Origin: Mesorhizobium amorphae
GTDB taxonomy: Bacteria > Pseudomonadota > Alphaproteobacteria > Rhizobiales > Rhizobiaceae
DNA length: 64,000 nucleotides
NCBI GenBank assembly: GCA_003240775.1
Contig: QFNI01000005.1
Coordinates: 1-64,000 of the forward strand
Direction of reading: 5' to 3'
Shown here: positions 26,789 through 35,900 of the stretch, piece by piece
Position numbering within the stretch: position 1 is the first letter of the stretch
Layout of the letters: every line of letters starts with the position of its first letter
Translations under genes and position numbers: made by a program
Notes under the pieces: generated by a model
Told to the model about the DNA's origin: nothing
The model's input: the letters and a program-made list of their open reading frames with translations, nothing else
Databases searched by the model: none

Positions 26789-28363
26789 ATGGCTGGAGAA
26801 GACAGCATCTTCATCGGCGCGAGCCGCAATCCCGACGACACGATCAAGCGGCCGGAGGTGCTGCTTCTCAAATACGCGAACCGTCACGGTCTCGTGACGG
26901 GGGCGACCGGCACGGGCAAGACCGTGACGCTGCAGGTCTTGGCCGAAGCCTTCTCGAATGCCGGGGTGCCGGTGTTCTGCGCGGATGTGAAGGGCGATCT
27001 TTCAGGCATAGCGGCGCTCGGAAAGCCCGTGCCCGCGCTCGAAGCGCGCGCGGCCGAGATCGGGCTGTCGCCCTACGAGCACCAGCAGTTTCCCGCGATC
27101 TTCTGGGACCTGTTCGGCGAAAAGGGCCACCCGATCCGCGCGACGATCTCGGAGATGGGGCCGCTGCTGCTCGCGCGCCTGCTCAACGCCTCCGAAGCGC
27201 AGGAGGGCGTGCTCAACATCGCCTTCCGCATCGCCGACGAGGAGGGCCTGCTGCTTCTCGACATGAAGGACCTGCGCGCGCTTCTGGGCAACATGGCCGA
27301 GCGGGCGAAGGAGATCTCGGGGGAATACGGGCAGGTGTCCAAGGCCTCGATCGGCACGCTGCAGCGCGCGCTGCTCGTGCTGGAGCAACAGGGCGGCGAC
27401 CACTTCTTCGGCGAGCCCGCGCTCAAGATCGCCGACATCATGCGCACCACGCCCGACGGGCGCGGCGCGGTGAACGTGCTGGCGGCCGACAAATTGATGA
27501 TGAACCCGCGGCTCTACGCGACCTTCCTGCTCTGGCTCCTGTCGGAACTGTTCGAGGAGTTGCCCGAGGTGGGCGACCCCGAAAAGCCCCGGCTCGTCTT
27601 CTTCTTCGACGAGGCGCACCTGTTGTTCGACGAGGCGCCCAAGGTGCTTCTCGAACGCGTGGAGCAGGTGGTGCGGCTGATCCGCTCCAAGGGGGTGGGG
27701 GTGTTCTTCGTGACGCAGAACCCGCTCGACATACCCGAGACCGTTCTGGCGCAGCTCGGCAACCGGCTCCAGCACGCGCTGCGCGCCTACACGCCGCGCG
27801 AGCAGAAGGCGGTGAAGACGGCGGCCGAGACGTTCCGGCCCAACCCCGAATTCGACTGCGCGCGCGTGATCACGGAGCTCGGCGTGGGCGAGGCGCTGGT
27901 GTCGACGCTGGAAGCCAAGGCCGTGCCCGGCATGGTGCAGCGCACGCTGATCCGCCCGCCGGCCTCGCGCATGGGGCCGGTGACGGATGCGGAGCGCCGG
28001 GCGGTGATGGCGGTGAGCCCGGTCGGCGGGCTCTACGACACGGCGATCGACCGCGAATCGGCCTTCGAGATGCTGGCGAAGCGGGCGGAAACGGCGAAGG
28101 AGCCGGAGGCGGCGCCCGGCGGACAGAGTGGGGGCGGCTCGCGCTGGACGCTGCCGGATTTCAACAGCCCGTGGGGCGGGGGTGAGCGGGAGGAGGCGCC
28201 GACGCAAGGACGGCGCCGGGCGCCTGCCGCGCCTTCGGCGCCGAGACGGTCGAACCGGCAGTCGGTGACGGAAACAGCGATCAAGTCGGTGGTGCGCTCG
28301 GTGGGCTCGCAGGTGGGCCGCGCGCTGGTGCGAGGGATCTTGGGGAGCTTGACGAAGCGGTGA
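26789..28363 (+). CDS. HerA-like helicase/ATPase of the DUF853 (YjgR) family
   Basis: This is a 524-residue P-loop ATPase of the FtsK/HerA lineage. Walker A is TGATGTGKTVTLQ (about residues 37-49), Walker B RLVFFFDEAHLLFDE, and a sensor-like VFFVTQNPLDIP and an arginine-finger region (QHALRAYTPREQ) follow. The last about 75 residues are low-complexity Gly/Pro/Arg, then a short helix ending RALVRGILGSLTKR. The family is widespread, cytosolic, and of uncertain cellular role. It is the last host gene before the prophage, and repeat locus R8 begins immediately after its stop. Confidence 0.88.
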   Translation: MAGEDSIFIGASRNPDDTIKRPEVLLLKYANRHGLVTGATGTGKTVTLQVLAEAFSNAGVPVFCADVKGDLSGIAALGKPVPALEARAAEIGLSPYEHQQFPAIFWDLFGEKGHPIRATISEMGPLLLARLLNASEAQEGVLNIAFRIADEEGLLLLDMKDLRALLGNMAERAKEISGEYGQVSKASIGTLQRALLVLEQQGGDHFFGEPALKIADIMRTTPDGRGAVNVLAADKLMMNPRLYATFLLWLLSELFEELPEVGDPEKPRLVFFFDEAHLLFDEAPKVLLERVEQVVRLIRSKGVGVFFVTQNPLDIPETVLAQLGNRLQHALRAYTPREQKAVKTAAETFRPNPEFDCARVITELGVGEALVSTLEAKAVPGMVQRTLIRPPASRMGPVTDAERRAVMAVSPVGGLYDTAIDRESAFEMLAKRAETAKEPEAAPGGQSGGGSRWTLPDFNSPWGGGEREEAPTQGRRRAPAAPSAPRRSNRQSVTETAIKSVVRSVGSQVGRALVRGILGSLTKR

Positions 28364-28369
28364 GGGGTG

Positions 28370-28614
28370 AGAGGCGACGGCCTCCGGCCGTCACGAAGCC
28401 ACAGAGGTGGCGTCTTGAGCCTCGAACGCGCCTCAAGCCATGCGAAGGGCGGGGCGGGACCGGGCGCAAACTTCTCCGTTCCCCTCCCCCTTGAGGGGAG
28501 GGGTAGGGGGTGGGGGTAAGCCGTGCCGCCTCGCGAACGGCCCATCATCGTGAAGGGGTGAGCTGGGCTGGACCGTCACCCCCACCCCATACCCCTCCCC
28601 TCAAGGGGGAGGGG
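28370..28614. repeat. Composite intergenic repeat, locus R8 (modules A and B)
   Basis: Module A starts 6 bases after the ATPase stop (TGAGAGGCGACGGCC, with an imperfect hairpin AAGCCACAGAGGTGGCGTCTT). Module B arms are at 28481-28517 and 28578-28614 with a 60-base spacer. Bases 28615-28693 are host DNA with no gene. The prophage terminus follows about 80 bases later, so the phage inserted just beside the repeat. Confidence 0.88.
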
Positions 28615-28693
28615 GGCGGAGAGGGTGGTGCCTGGTTCTGGACGGCTTTGCGGCCAGCGCCGCTTGTCCCCCGTGGGGATGTCAGACTCTTAC

Positions 28694-28742
28694 TGTAGCG
28701 CGCAAAAACAAATGGCACCAACGCGCAACTTCAAATGGCACC
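28694..28742. mobile_element. Right terminus of the Mu-like prophage, with two tandem transposase-binding-like sites
   Basis: The sequence TGTAGCGCGC at 28694 fits the TG terminus of Mu-family phages. It is followed by two 21-base direct repeats, 28699-28719 and 28722-28742, identical at 18 of 21 positions and each ending CAAATGGCACC, with a 23-base period. In Mu the right end carries two adjacent transposase-binding sites of about 22 bases starting close to the terminus, and this layout matches. The second site overlaps the last codons of the adenine methylase gene. An alternative TG at 28680 would leave the first site farther from the end. The host base quintet before the preferred terminus is CTTAC. 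Confidence 0.75.
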
Positions 28743-29543
28743 GCTTGAGATCAGCACCTCGCGGGCCTCTACTCCCTTCCCACCACTGACGCTGTAGCGC
28801 AGGTCGACGGCCTCGATCGGGAAGCGTGAAAACAGCTCTCGCACCTCGGGCACGTCGTTGAGCGAAAGCAGGAAGCGCCCCTTCAGGTGGGCCAGGCGCT
28901 CGGCCATGAAGGCGAACTGGCCACGGTCGAACAGCTCCTTCCCGTAGTAGCCCTCCGAGCCCCAATAGGGCGGGTCGAAGTAGAACAGCGCGCCCGGCCG
29001 ATCGTAGCGGTCGATGAAGACCGACCAGTCCAGGTTCTCGATCACCACGCCGGTCAGGCGCTCGTGGACCGTCTCCAGGAGCGGTGCGAGCTTCGTCAGG
29101 TTGAAGCGGGCACCGCCGTGAGTGACCACCCCGAAGTTCCGGCCGGCCACCTTGCCGCCGAAGGCCAGGCGCTGGAGGTAGAGGAAGCGGGCCGCGCGCT
29201 CCAGGTCGGTGAGCGTGGAGGGATCGCAGGCCTGTAGGCGTTCGAACTCGCGGCGGCTGGTGACCTGGAACTTCAGCATGTCGAGGAACTGCGGGTAGTG
29301 CCGCTGCAGGATGCGGAAGAAGCCGATCACGTCGCCCGAGCGGTCGTTGATGACCTCGGCCTTGGGCGCCAGCGCGCGGCGCAGGAACACCCCGCCCATG
29401 CCCACGAAGGCCTCGGCGTAGAGATCGTGGGGGATCGCTGCGATGCGCTCGCAGACGAGGCGCGAAAGGCGCCTCTTGCCGCCGACATAGCCGGCGACGG
29501 GCGCGGCCGGTGAAACGGCCGTCAAACCCGTTTGAAAGTCCAT
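28731..29543 (-). CDS. DNA adenine methylase, D12 class (Dam-like), phage-borne
   Basis: This 270-residue N6-adenine methyltransferase carries motif I AEAFVGMGGVFLRRA (SAM binding), catalytic motif IV FYFDPPYWG and an N-terminal GYVGGKRRL segment. Together these identify the Dam/D12 family, whose members methylate a short site such as GATC; the target here cannot be read from sequence. It is the last gene before the right terminus, the place where Mu carries its anti-restriction gene mom, so protection of packaged DNA is the likely job. The ATG at 29543 has no long leader; 29544-29692 contains no gene, only a GC hairpin. Confidence 0.88.
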   Translation of the reverse strand: MDFQTGLTAVSPAAPVAGYVGGKRRLSRLVCERIAAIPHDLYAEAFVGMGGVFLRRALAPKAEVINDRSGDVIGFFRILQRHYPQFLDMLKFQVTSRREFERLQACDPSTLTDLERAARFLYLQRLAFGGKVAGRNFGVVTHGGARFNLTKLAPLLETVHERLTGVVIENLDWSVFIDRYDRPGALFYFDPPYWGSEGYYGKELFDRGQFAFMAERLAHLKGRFLLSLNDVPEVRELFSRFPIEAVDLRYSVSGGKGVEAREVLISSGAI

Positions 29544-29653
29544 TCAAAGCTCCAGGGGAATCAGCCACTGTGCCGGCGCCCGCAAGGGCGTGGCGAGTGG
29601 ATGGTGATCCTGATCGACTGTCCGCGGGATCGATGCTGCCAGGCTGACCCGCT

Positions 29654-29671
29654 CCCCGGAAACGACCGGGG
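29654..29671 (-). terminator. GC hairpin between the small phage gene and the methylase
   Basis: CCCCGG / CCGGGG pair around a six-base loop. There is no T run after the stem on either strand, so it may be a Rho-dependent stop, an mRNA-stability element or a translational control site for the methylase (mom translation in Mu is also controlled at an RNA hairpin). Low confidence. Confidence 0.3.
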
Positions 29672-29692
29672 TTCTCGCTGCACTTCTTCTGC

Positions 29693-29968
29693 TCAGTCCT
29701 CTTCGCCCATCCACCGCACACGCTCGACGATCTCGCCGTCGGCGCGCAGCGGGGCAAGCTCGGCCGGCTCTTCGAATACCGTTCCCACGGGGTACTCCCA
29801 AGGCGCGCCATAGAACGGCACGATCCAGTTGCCGTCGCTGTCCTGGCCCAGATAGGCGAACTCCGCCCCCGCCTCGTGGTGGGTGGCGAAGTGGTTGTTG
29901 ACGGCTTCCCGATAGGCTTCGGCCTTTGCCTTTTGGGCGGTGGGAAACCGGACGAGGTGGTTGGACAT
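29693..29968 (-). CDS. Small phage protein (91 aa), unknown
   Basis: From the ATG at 29968 it reads MSNHLVRFPTAQKAKAEAYREA, a hydrophilic helical start, then a domain with FAYLGQDSDGNWIVPFYGAPWEYPVG and an acidic C terminus (EIVERVRWMGEED). It overlaps the stop of the upstream lectin-like gene by one base. I do not recognise a family. Its position after the fibre genes suggests an accessory role. Cysteine-free and soluble. Confidence 0.6.
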   Translation of the reverse strand: MSNHLVRFPTAQKAKAEAYREAVNNHFATHHEAGAEFAYLGQDSDGNWIVPFYGAPWEYPVGTVFEEPAELAPLRADGEIVERVRWMGEED

Positions 29969-30921
29969 CAGAGCGCTCTCCGCGGCATGAGGAAGTTCTG
30001 TAGGTGGGTGGCCTGGTCGGGGGTGAGTTCGCGCGTGACCAAGGCATCTCGGATACGACCAAGCCATGGGTTGGTGGTTCCGGCACCGGAAAGAGCGCCC
30101 AAGCGGATGCGGTCAGTAGCGGTGGCCGGGACTGCTGGGTTGGAGGCAGGGGCCGAGCCATCAGCCCTCACAGTGGTGCCGCCCGGTCCATGTGTGCTTC
30201 GGGCGACGTGCCTGCCGGAGAAGTCCACGGTGTTGAGGGTCGCAAGCGACGTGGCGGCTCCGTCGCCACCAACCGCCAGCAGCCGGTTGACACCGCCCGT
30301 TACCAATCTGCGCAATCCTCGTGCCGTGGTGGCGCTCTGCCCGCCGTAGTTGATGGCGCCTCTTGCCGTGCTGCCGGACTCGGACGCAAGCGCATCCTGC
30401 GCCAACACGCCCCACACCTCGCCAGGGATCGAGCCGCTGGGGAACGTCGCGGCAGAACCTTCAAGCGCGTCGTCCACACCATCGAAACTCACGCACGGTG
30501 CGTTGCCGAAGCCCATGGGCAGATAGGCGGGCCGGGCGCCAATCGAGTTCTGGCTGATCACAAGACCGCTCATCGAGTCCGCCCAGGCCGACACGATGCC
30601 GCCCGACTGGGTGATGAGGTCCGCCCGGTCGGCATTCCACCAGGCGATGACGGTGCTGGCGAACAGGGCTTCCAAGTTGATGATCGTGTTGAGACGCCCG
30701 CGGACAACCACGCCCCGATCGTTCGCACCGATGGTGGGCTTGCCCCACGCGGCCAGGATCGGGTTCGCGTGCCCAGTGCGGAAGTCGCCCCACGTGACGG
30801 GAGCATTCGCGCCAGACGCCGAGCCCGCGCCGCGAAGCGCTTCCACCGCCTGCACGAGACGGCCCTTCACGCTCTCGTACCCTTCGCCCGGCGCAATGGG
30901 CGCGGTCAGATTGAATGCCAT
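29968..30921 (-). CDS. Probable receptor-binding/tail fibre protein with LamG-like fold
   Basis: This is a 317-residue protein. After an N-terminal helical part (to about residue 95), the sequence VIAWWNADRADLITQSGGIVSAWAD and PCVSFDGVDDALEGS resembles concanavalin/LamG-type domains found in phage fibres. Later NPWLGRIRDALVTRELTP closes the sandwich. Such domains bind surface glycans, so this is a candidate host-recognition protein. It is the last structural gene of the tail block. The ATG at 30921 sits 1 base after the upstream gene. Confidence 0.6.
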   Translation of the reverse strand: MAFNLTAPIAPGEGYESVKGRLVQAVEALRGAGSASGANAPVTWGDFRTGHANPILAAWGKPTIGANDRGVVVRGRLNTIINLEALFASTVIAWWNADRADLITQSGGIVSAWADSMSGLVISQNSIGARPAYLPMGFGNAPCVSFDGVDDALEGSAATFPSGSIPGEVWGVLAQDALASESGSTARGAINYGGQSATTARGLRRLVTGGVNRLLAVGGDGAATSLATLNTVDFSGRHVARSTHGPGGTTVRADGSAPASNPAVPATATDRIRLGALSGAGTTNPWLGRIRDALVTRELTPDQATHLQNFLMPRRAL

Positions 30922-30922
30922 G

Positions 30923-31570
30923 TCACCAGCTCCTGGCGTTGGAATAGAGGCCGGGGTCGAACCACCGGTTGTTCACGATAAAGGTCGGCTCCCACGGCTG
31001 GGCATCGTCCCATTCGCCGGGGTCCCACCAGCGGCCGAGCGTCCAGATCGTGGTGGACCAGTCGAAGGGGCGGCTATCGTCCCACCAGCCGCCATCGTCC
31101 CAGTTGCCTTCCCAGTCGAAGAGGCGCGGCCAGTCGGCAAAGCCCTGCGTCTGCGCGGAGGACGAGGCAGGCGCGGCGCGCAACAGCCGTGAACCGCGCC
31201 CGGCGCTGTCCATGCCAGCCGTCGCCGTTGCGGCCACCTTGCGCCGGCGTGACGGAGCACCACGAGCCTGAAGCACGGAAGGCGCGGTCGCGGACCCATG
31301 GCGCCGCAGCTTCGGGACGCCGCCGGCAAGAACGAAGGCCGAGGCCAATGCGGGGCCGTGCCTCCGCCGCATGCCCCCGACCATGGCATTGAGCGCGAGC
31401 AGTGAAACCGATCCGACGTGGCGACGGCGCTTGCTGTCGCCGATGGTGGCGATGGACAACACTGAGCCGGCCGCCGCTCGCGTCCGCCCCTTCACGTCCG
31501 TCACGCCGATCAGCGACAGAACGCGCAGCGGGCGACGGCCGGCAATGATCCTGGGGCCTTGCAGGCTCAT
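30923..31570 (-). CDS. Unusual phage protein: Arg/His-containing repeats plus Trp/Asp-rich tail (215 aa)
   Basis: Residues about 20-130 consist of four or five degenerate units of about 20 residues with an RRRH-type core followed by an Ala/Ser/Leu stretch (for example MRRRHGPALASAFVLA and KLRRHGSATAPSVLQA). The last 73 residues hold 13 tryptophans and many aspartates in WD-type pairs (NWDDGGWWDD, FDWSTTIW, EWDDAQPW). No known family comes to mind. It overlaps the upstream gene by 4 bases and precedes the putative fibre gene, so a virion or fibre-associated role is plausible. The low-complexity composition is not a frame artefact, because the flanking overlaps are of the normal ATGA type. Confidence 0.6.
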   Translation of the reverse strand: MSLQGPRIIAGRRPLRVLSLIGVTDVKGRTRAAAGSVLSIATIGDSKRRRHVGSVSLLALNAMVGGMRRRHGPALASAFVLAGGVPKLRRHGSATAPSVLQARGAPSRRRKVAATATAGMDSAGRGSRLLRAAPASSSAQTQGFADWPRLFDWEGNWDDGGWWDDSRPFDWSTTIWTLGRWWDPGEWDDAQPWEPTFIVNNRWFDPGLYSNARSW

Positions 31571-31917
31571 GGTCGACCTCGCAGCGGCAAGTCCTCGACG
31601 GACAGGCGCAACCCGGCCGAGGTGGTGAACACGAAGACGATGCGGCTGACGATGCCAACGGGCAGCTGGGCCGAGAGCGCCTCGTCGATCGTGACGAGAC
31701 CGTGGGCCTCCTGCTCGGCTGAGCCCGAAGCCGCTGCCGGCGTCGCGCGCTCGATGGTGATGCCGGAGCCTTCGGCGAGTGTGCCCTTCAGCTTGGTGCC
31801 CGCGCGCACTTCGGCCGTCAGCACCCCGTCCGACAGGTTCACGATCGCGCCGCCGGCCACGATCAGGAAGGGGATCGCAACCTCGTCGCCTGGGCGGAAC
31901 AGCTCCGGCTCCTGCAT
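31567..31917 (-). CDS. Phage protein (116 aa), unknown, fibre region
   Basis: The protein begins MQEPELFRPGDEVAIPFLIV and continues as a beta-rich sequence (AIVNLSDGVLTAEVRAG, RIVFVFTTSAGLRLSVEDLPL). It looks like a single immunoglobulin- or jelly-roll-sized domain. It has no cysteines. It is coupled to the Trp-rich gene by a 4-base overlap and sits 4 bases after the 127-residue gene. Probably a small tail or fibre component; no stronger claim. Confidence 0.55.
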   Translation of the reverse strand: MQEPELFRPGDEVAIPFLIVAGGAIVNLSDGVLTAEVRAGTKLKGTLAEGSGITIERATPAAASGSAEQEAHGLVTIDEALSAQLPVGIVSRIVFVFTTSAGLRLSVEDLPLRGRP

Positions 31918-31921
31918 CGGA

Positions 31922-32305
31922 TCAGTCCATCGTGACGGTCAGATCGCCGACCGCGAAGTAGAACTGATCGGTGTTGAGGATCTGGCGCGAGGCGACGAGC
32001 GCACCCGAGAGCAGGCAATTGCCGCCCGTCTGCGCGTCCCACAGGCTCCAATGGGTGATCGAGCCCCAGTCGGCGGTTGCGACCGGGAACTGCGGAGCCG
32101 TGGTGTTCGCCCCGACCCCGTTGACGGCAGCCCCAAAGGACACGGCCTGGCGCGCATAGCCGTTGCCGACAATCTCGGCGACCGCGCCGTTCTCACCCGG
32201 ATCGGCCGTGTGGAGTGCGGCGTAGAGGTTGGTGGGCCGCACAAAGTTCGCCACGCCGAGCGCGTGATCGAGGAGCTTGTTTTCGAGGTAGTTGGAAGCA
32301 GACAT
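31922..32305 (-). CDS. Phage tail-associated protein, Gp80-like family
   Basis: This 127-residue protein has NLYAALHTADPGENGAVAEIVGNGYARQ near residues 26-54 and THWSLWDAQTGGNCLLSGAL in the middle. This pattern is common in small structural proteins of siphophages of alphaproteobacteria (the phage 'tail fiber-like' Gp80 type, as I recall it). It is likely a virion component near the tail tip. Upstream comes the fibre-assembly-like gene; downstream the 116-residue gene follows after 4 bases. Confidence 0.6.
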   Translation of the reverse strand: MSASNYLENKLLDHALGVANFVRPTNLYAALHTADPGENGAVAEIVGNGYARQAVSFGAAVNGVGANTTAPQFPVATADWGSITHWSLWDAQTGGNCLLSGALVASRQILNTDQFYFAVGDLTVTMD

Positions 32306-32336
32306 TTCAGAGGTCTCCTGCTGGGGATGGAAAGGG

Positions 32337-32963
32337 TCAAGCCAGAGCGGCGATGTCGGACCAATCGACGGAAGTGGCCGCAGCCAGTTCTTGAGGCGTG
32401 GCTGCGGCGCGGACGGCCTCCTTGACCGCGAGCCTGCGCTCTTCGATCAGCACGGACGCCTGCAGCCAGGCGTTCGCCATGGCGAGAATGGTGAGGGATG
32501 CCTGGACACGGGTCTGCCCCGTGCGGGCCGTCTCGGCGACCAGGTGCGGGATGTCCGCTGCAGGAATGGCGTCCGCGTCCACCGCGTCCATCACCATCTC
32601 AGCTTCTGCCCGCTTCTGCTGGTAGACCATGGCCTGGCCGGCTCCGAGCGTAATGAAGAGGCTGCGGACCCGCTCTGCTGCGGCGTCGATCGCCGCGCGG
32701 GCGGCGTCACGATCAAAGTCCGAAACCTCAGGGGCAACCACGCCCGTGCGAACCAGGGCTGTTGCCGCCTCTACAACCTCCATCTGGTCCACGAAGGGCT
32801 CGACGGCATCGAGATCGACGCGCCACTCCTCCGTGATGCCGGTGAAGGGTTGATCGAGAAAGAGCGTGTGCCCTTCGCCCCTGAGGGCTGCTTCCGCGAT
32901 GCTGTCCTCGACAAGGCCCACTCGCGTGATCGCCCCGACCTCATCGAACTTGATGAAGTGCAT
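32337..32963 (-). CDS. Tail fibre assembly-like phage protein (208 aa)
   Basis: A short beta-strand N terminus (MHFIKFDEVGAITRVGLVED) is followed by a mostly helical protein. A central segment (QAMVYQQKRAEAEMVMDAVD) and an ending with repeated Ala-rich helices (ATPQELAAATSVDWSDIAAL) follow. This layout, a small N-terminal domain plus a long helical region after the tip gene, is that of tail-fibre assembly chaperones or XkdW-like proteins. Exact family not certain. It starts 3 bases after the tip protein's stop. Confidence 0.5.
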   Translation of the reverse strand: MHFIKFDEVGAITRVGLVEDSIAEAALRGEGHTLFLDQPFTGITEEWRVDLDAVEPFVDQMEVVEAATALVRTGVVAPEVSDFDRDAARAAIDAAAERVRSLFITLGAGQAMVYQQKRAEAEMVMDAVDADAIPAADIPHLVAETARTGQTRVQASLTILAMANAWLQASVLIEERRLAVKEAVRAAATPQELAAATSVDWSDIAALA

Positions 32964-32966
32964 GCC

Positions 32967-35900
32967 CTACCTCCGCGACCCGGCGACTTTGATGATGCCG
33001 CTGACGTTGGACGGCCCGCTGTACTGGATGTAGCGGGCGATGCCGTACGCCACCGACCCAGACGGCGCGCCGTTATCGATGAAGGTGAAGTCGCCATTGC
33101 CCGTGCCGTCATCGGTGGGCGACTGCCAGATCAGCGTTCCGTTTCGGAAGATGCCCATCTTCCTGATGCCCAGCGCCGCTCCGCCCGAGAAAGAGTAGTT
33201 GATCCCGGCGAAGACAGTGTTGCCGTCCACGTTGTTGATGAAGACGTCCGCCACGCCCACCCAGCCTGCACTTGCGCTGCTGTGGTTGCCGCTGGCGGCT
33301 CCTTTGATCGAGATCGCGCCCGAGGCCAGGCTGGTGTAGAGGACCCCGCCGATGGAGATGTTGTCGGTGCTGAGGTTCCTGATGCGGGCGGTCTCGATAA
33401 AGGCCCCGCCTGGAGCGAACAGCGCGTAGGGCGTGCCATCGTCCGACAGAAACGCGATCTTGTTCGCTTGCAGGACGATGTTCGAGGTGATGGCGTTCAC
33501 ATCGATGAAGATGCCGCAGTTCCGATAGACGTTGTCGGTCGAGACCCGCGCCTGCAATGCGAGGCGGGCCACACCTCCGCCCGAGGTATCAGCGAATGCG
33601 CGGAAGAGGCTGAAGGCGCTGATCTCTCCGGCCTTCGCATCCACACCGTTGATGAGCTCGGTCTGCGCCGCGATACTTTCGCCTTGTGTCCTGACCGTCG
33701 TCTGGAGAGCACTCAAGGCCGTGGCGGAAGCCTTCCCCGTAATCGCCGCCTCAGCCGAGGAGATGCGGGTCCCCTGGGTGGTGACCCGCCCATCCACCTG
33801 CGTGATGCGGTTGTCGAGCAGCTGACGGGTGGAGGCGAGGTTGTCGCCGAAGGTGACACCCTGGGCGTCGATCTTTTGGTCGAGCGCCACCAAGCCCGGC
33901 GCCGTGCCCGCGTCCACCTCGTTCAGGCGAGCGAGGATGTCGGCGAAAGACTGCTCGCCATCGGCAAACCACTGCTTCACGTCCGCGGCGAGCGCGTCCA
34001 TGTCGATCGGGTAGAAGTCGCCCGGGCCCAGACGGATGTCGGGCGTGGTGACGGGGAGCCAGCCGGTCCAGCTCGTCGCGCGCGGCGTGCCCGGCCGGTA
34101 GATGAACCGCACCAAGAGATCGGTCGCCGGCGGGAACACCGCGTTGACCTTCACATAGCGTGGGTTCTCATTGGTCGTGGGGTCCCCATAGGGGATGTCG
34201 CCCAAGGCCGTCAGGTTTTCGGGGGCGGCCGTCGCGAGACGTGCCTCAAAGCCAAGCGCCGTTACATCGTCCAAATCGCCGGGGAACTGCACGCCGAAGG
34301 TCGGCCGGCGCGCGACGCCGGCATTGTCGTCGATCGTGTCGGGGAACACCTGGAGGCCAACAGCGAGCTGAGTGCCCGGACGGATCGGGCCGGTGGGGCC
34401 CACGCTGACAGGTAGCGCTTCACTCGCCGACCATGCATAGTCGGCTGGATCGATCTCGCGCAGCACCACTTCCTGGAGGCGGTTGCGCTCGCCCACGATG
34501 CGGTCGAGCAGAAATTTCTTGTTCACGTAGCCGTTGCGCGTGCTCGTCCAGGAGACGACATCCACCGCGGGCTCCAGCACCCACGCCTCGGGCGGCAGGC
34601 ACAGACTGTGGACGCGGTGCCGGCGCTCGTCTTCGAGCATCGTCTTCTGCAGCTGCTGCACCTGGTCGCCATAGGGAACGGCAGGCAGCGAGACGGTGGC
34701 GACCAGACGCCGGTTGCCGTCCGCCGACTCGTGCTCGCTCACGTAGCGGCCCGGCGCCGGTTTGGTGGCCCAGGCTTCAGCCGGCTCTGGATAGGTGGCC
34801 TCGATCCCGTTCTGCGTGTCGTCGAGCGGCGGGAACGGAGACAGGCTCTGCCCCTTCGTGATCACCACATCGCCATCGGTGAAGGAGAACACCGCTGCCG
34901 GCGGCGCGCCCACCAGGATCTTGAAGATGCCGCCCACCTCCGTGATGCGGGCCGCACACGCCTTCTTGAACTCCTCGACGACGTCCAGCGGCTCCATGTC
35001 GGCCCGCACTTCCATGCCGCACCGGAATTGTGGCCTAGTGCCACCGCCCGCCGCCCCGACAGCCGCGTCGCACTCGTTGGCTGCGGCCATCCAGGAGGCG
35101 GCCGGCAAGCGGAAGGCGGCGAGGTTCTGCCCGCCGAACACCCATTCCGAACCGTAGTAGATGCCCCGGATCACGTTGTAGGCGTTGACCACGGGGTTGA
35201 GGCTGGGCGCCCAGGTGCTCGGGTCGGCCCAGCGCTGCGGGCCGGACCCGCCGACTGTGGAGTCCTGACGCAGATCGTAGACGCGAAGCGGCGGGGGCTC
35301 GACCAGCCAGTTCGGCAGGCCAGACTTGAAGAGGTCGCGGTTCACACGCGCCGTCAGGATCAAGTGCGGCGCGCCACGGCCGATCATGTCGTCCTGCCAG
35401 GGACGTTCGGGATCGGAGCCGAACTTCGCGCGCAGATAGGCGCTCGGGGTGGTCTCCGTGCCGTCACGGTACTGGACGAAGAGATAGGGCTGGTCGATGT
35501 CGCCCTCTGCGCAGAATTCCAGCACCGGGTGCCCGCGGCCGTGATCGTCCCCGTCCACCTCGTCCCAGAGGATGGTGCACTTCTCGCCGTTCACCCACAG
35601 CACGGGCCGACCGGGCAGCGGCAGGTCGGCTATCTGGATGACATCCACCAGGAAGGCGTTGGGCGTGCCGTCCACCTTGCCCCAGGTGCCGATATATTTC
35701 CGGGTGCCGCTCGTGGCCGTCGATCCCAGCGGAAACGACATCGGGCCATCGTCGCCCATCTGGATGTCGAACTTGATGCCGGGTGCGTTTGGCGTGACCG
35801 GCTTTTCCGCGAACGCCTTCTTGAGGAGCCCGAGCCCGAGGCTGGCGATGCCGGAAAACACGGTGGACACGATCGCGCCGGCCGTGGTCGCCGCGAACGC

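Noticed and set aside
28680..28681. TG at 28680 as the phage terminus
   Set aside because: The TG at 28694 places the first binding site at position 6 from the end as in Mu, and TGTAGCGCGC is closer to known ends; 28680 kept only as an alternative.
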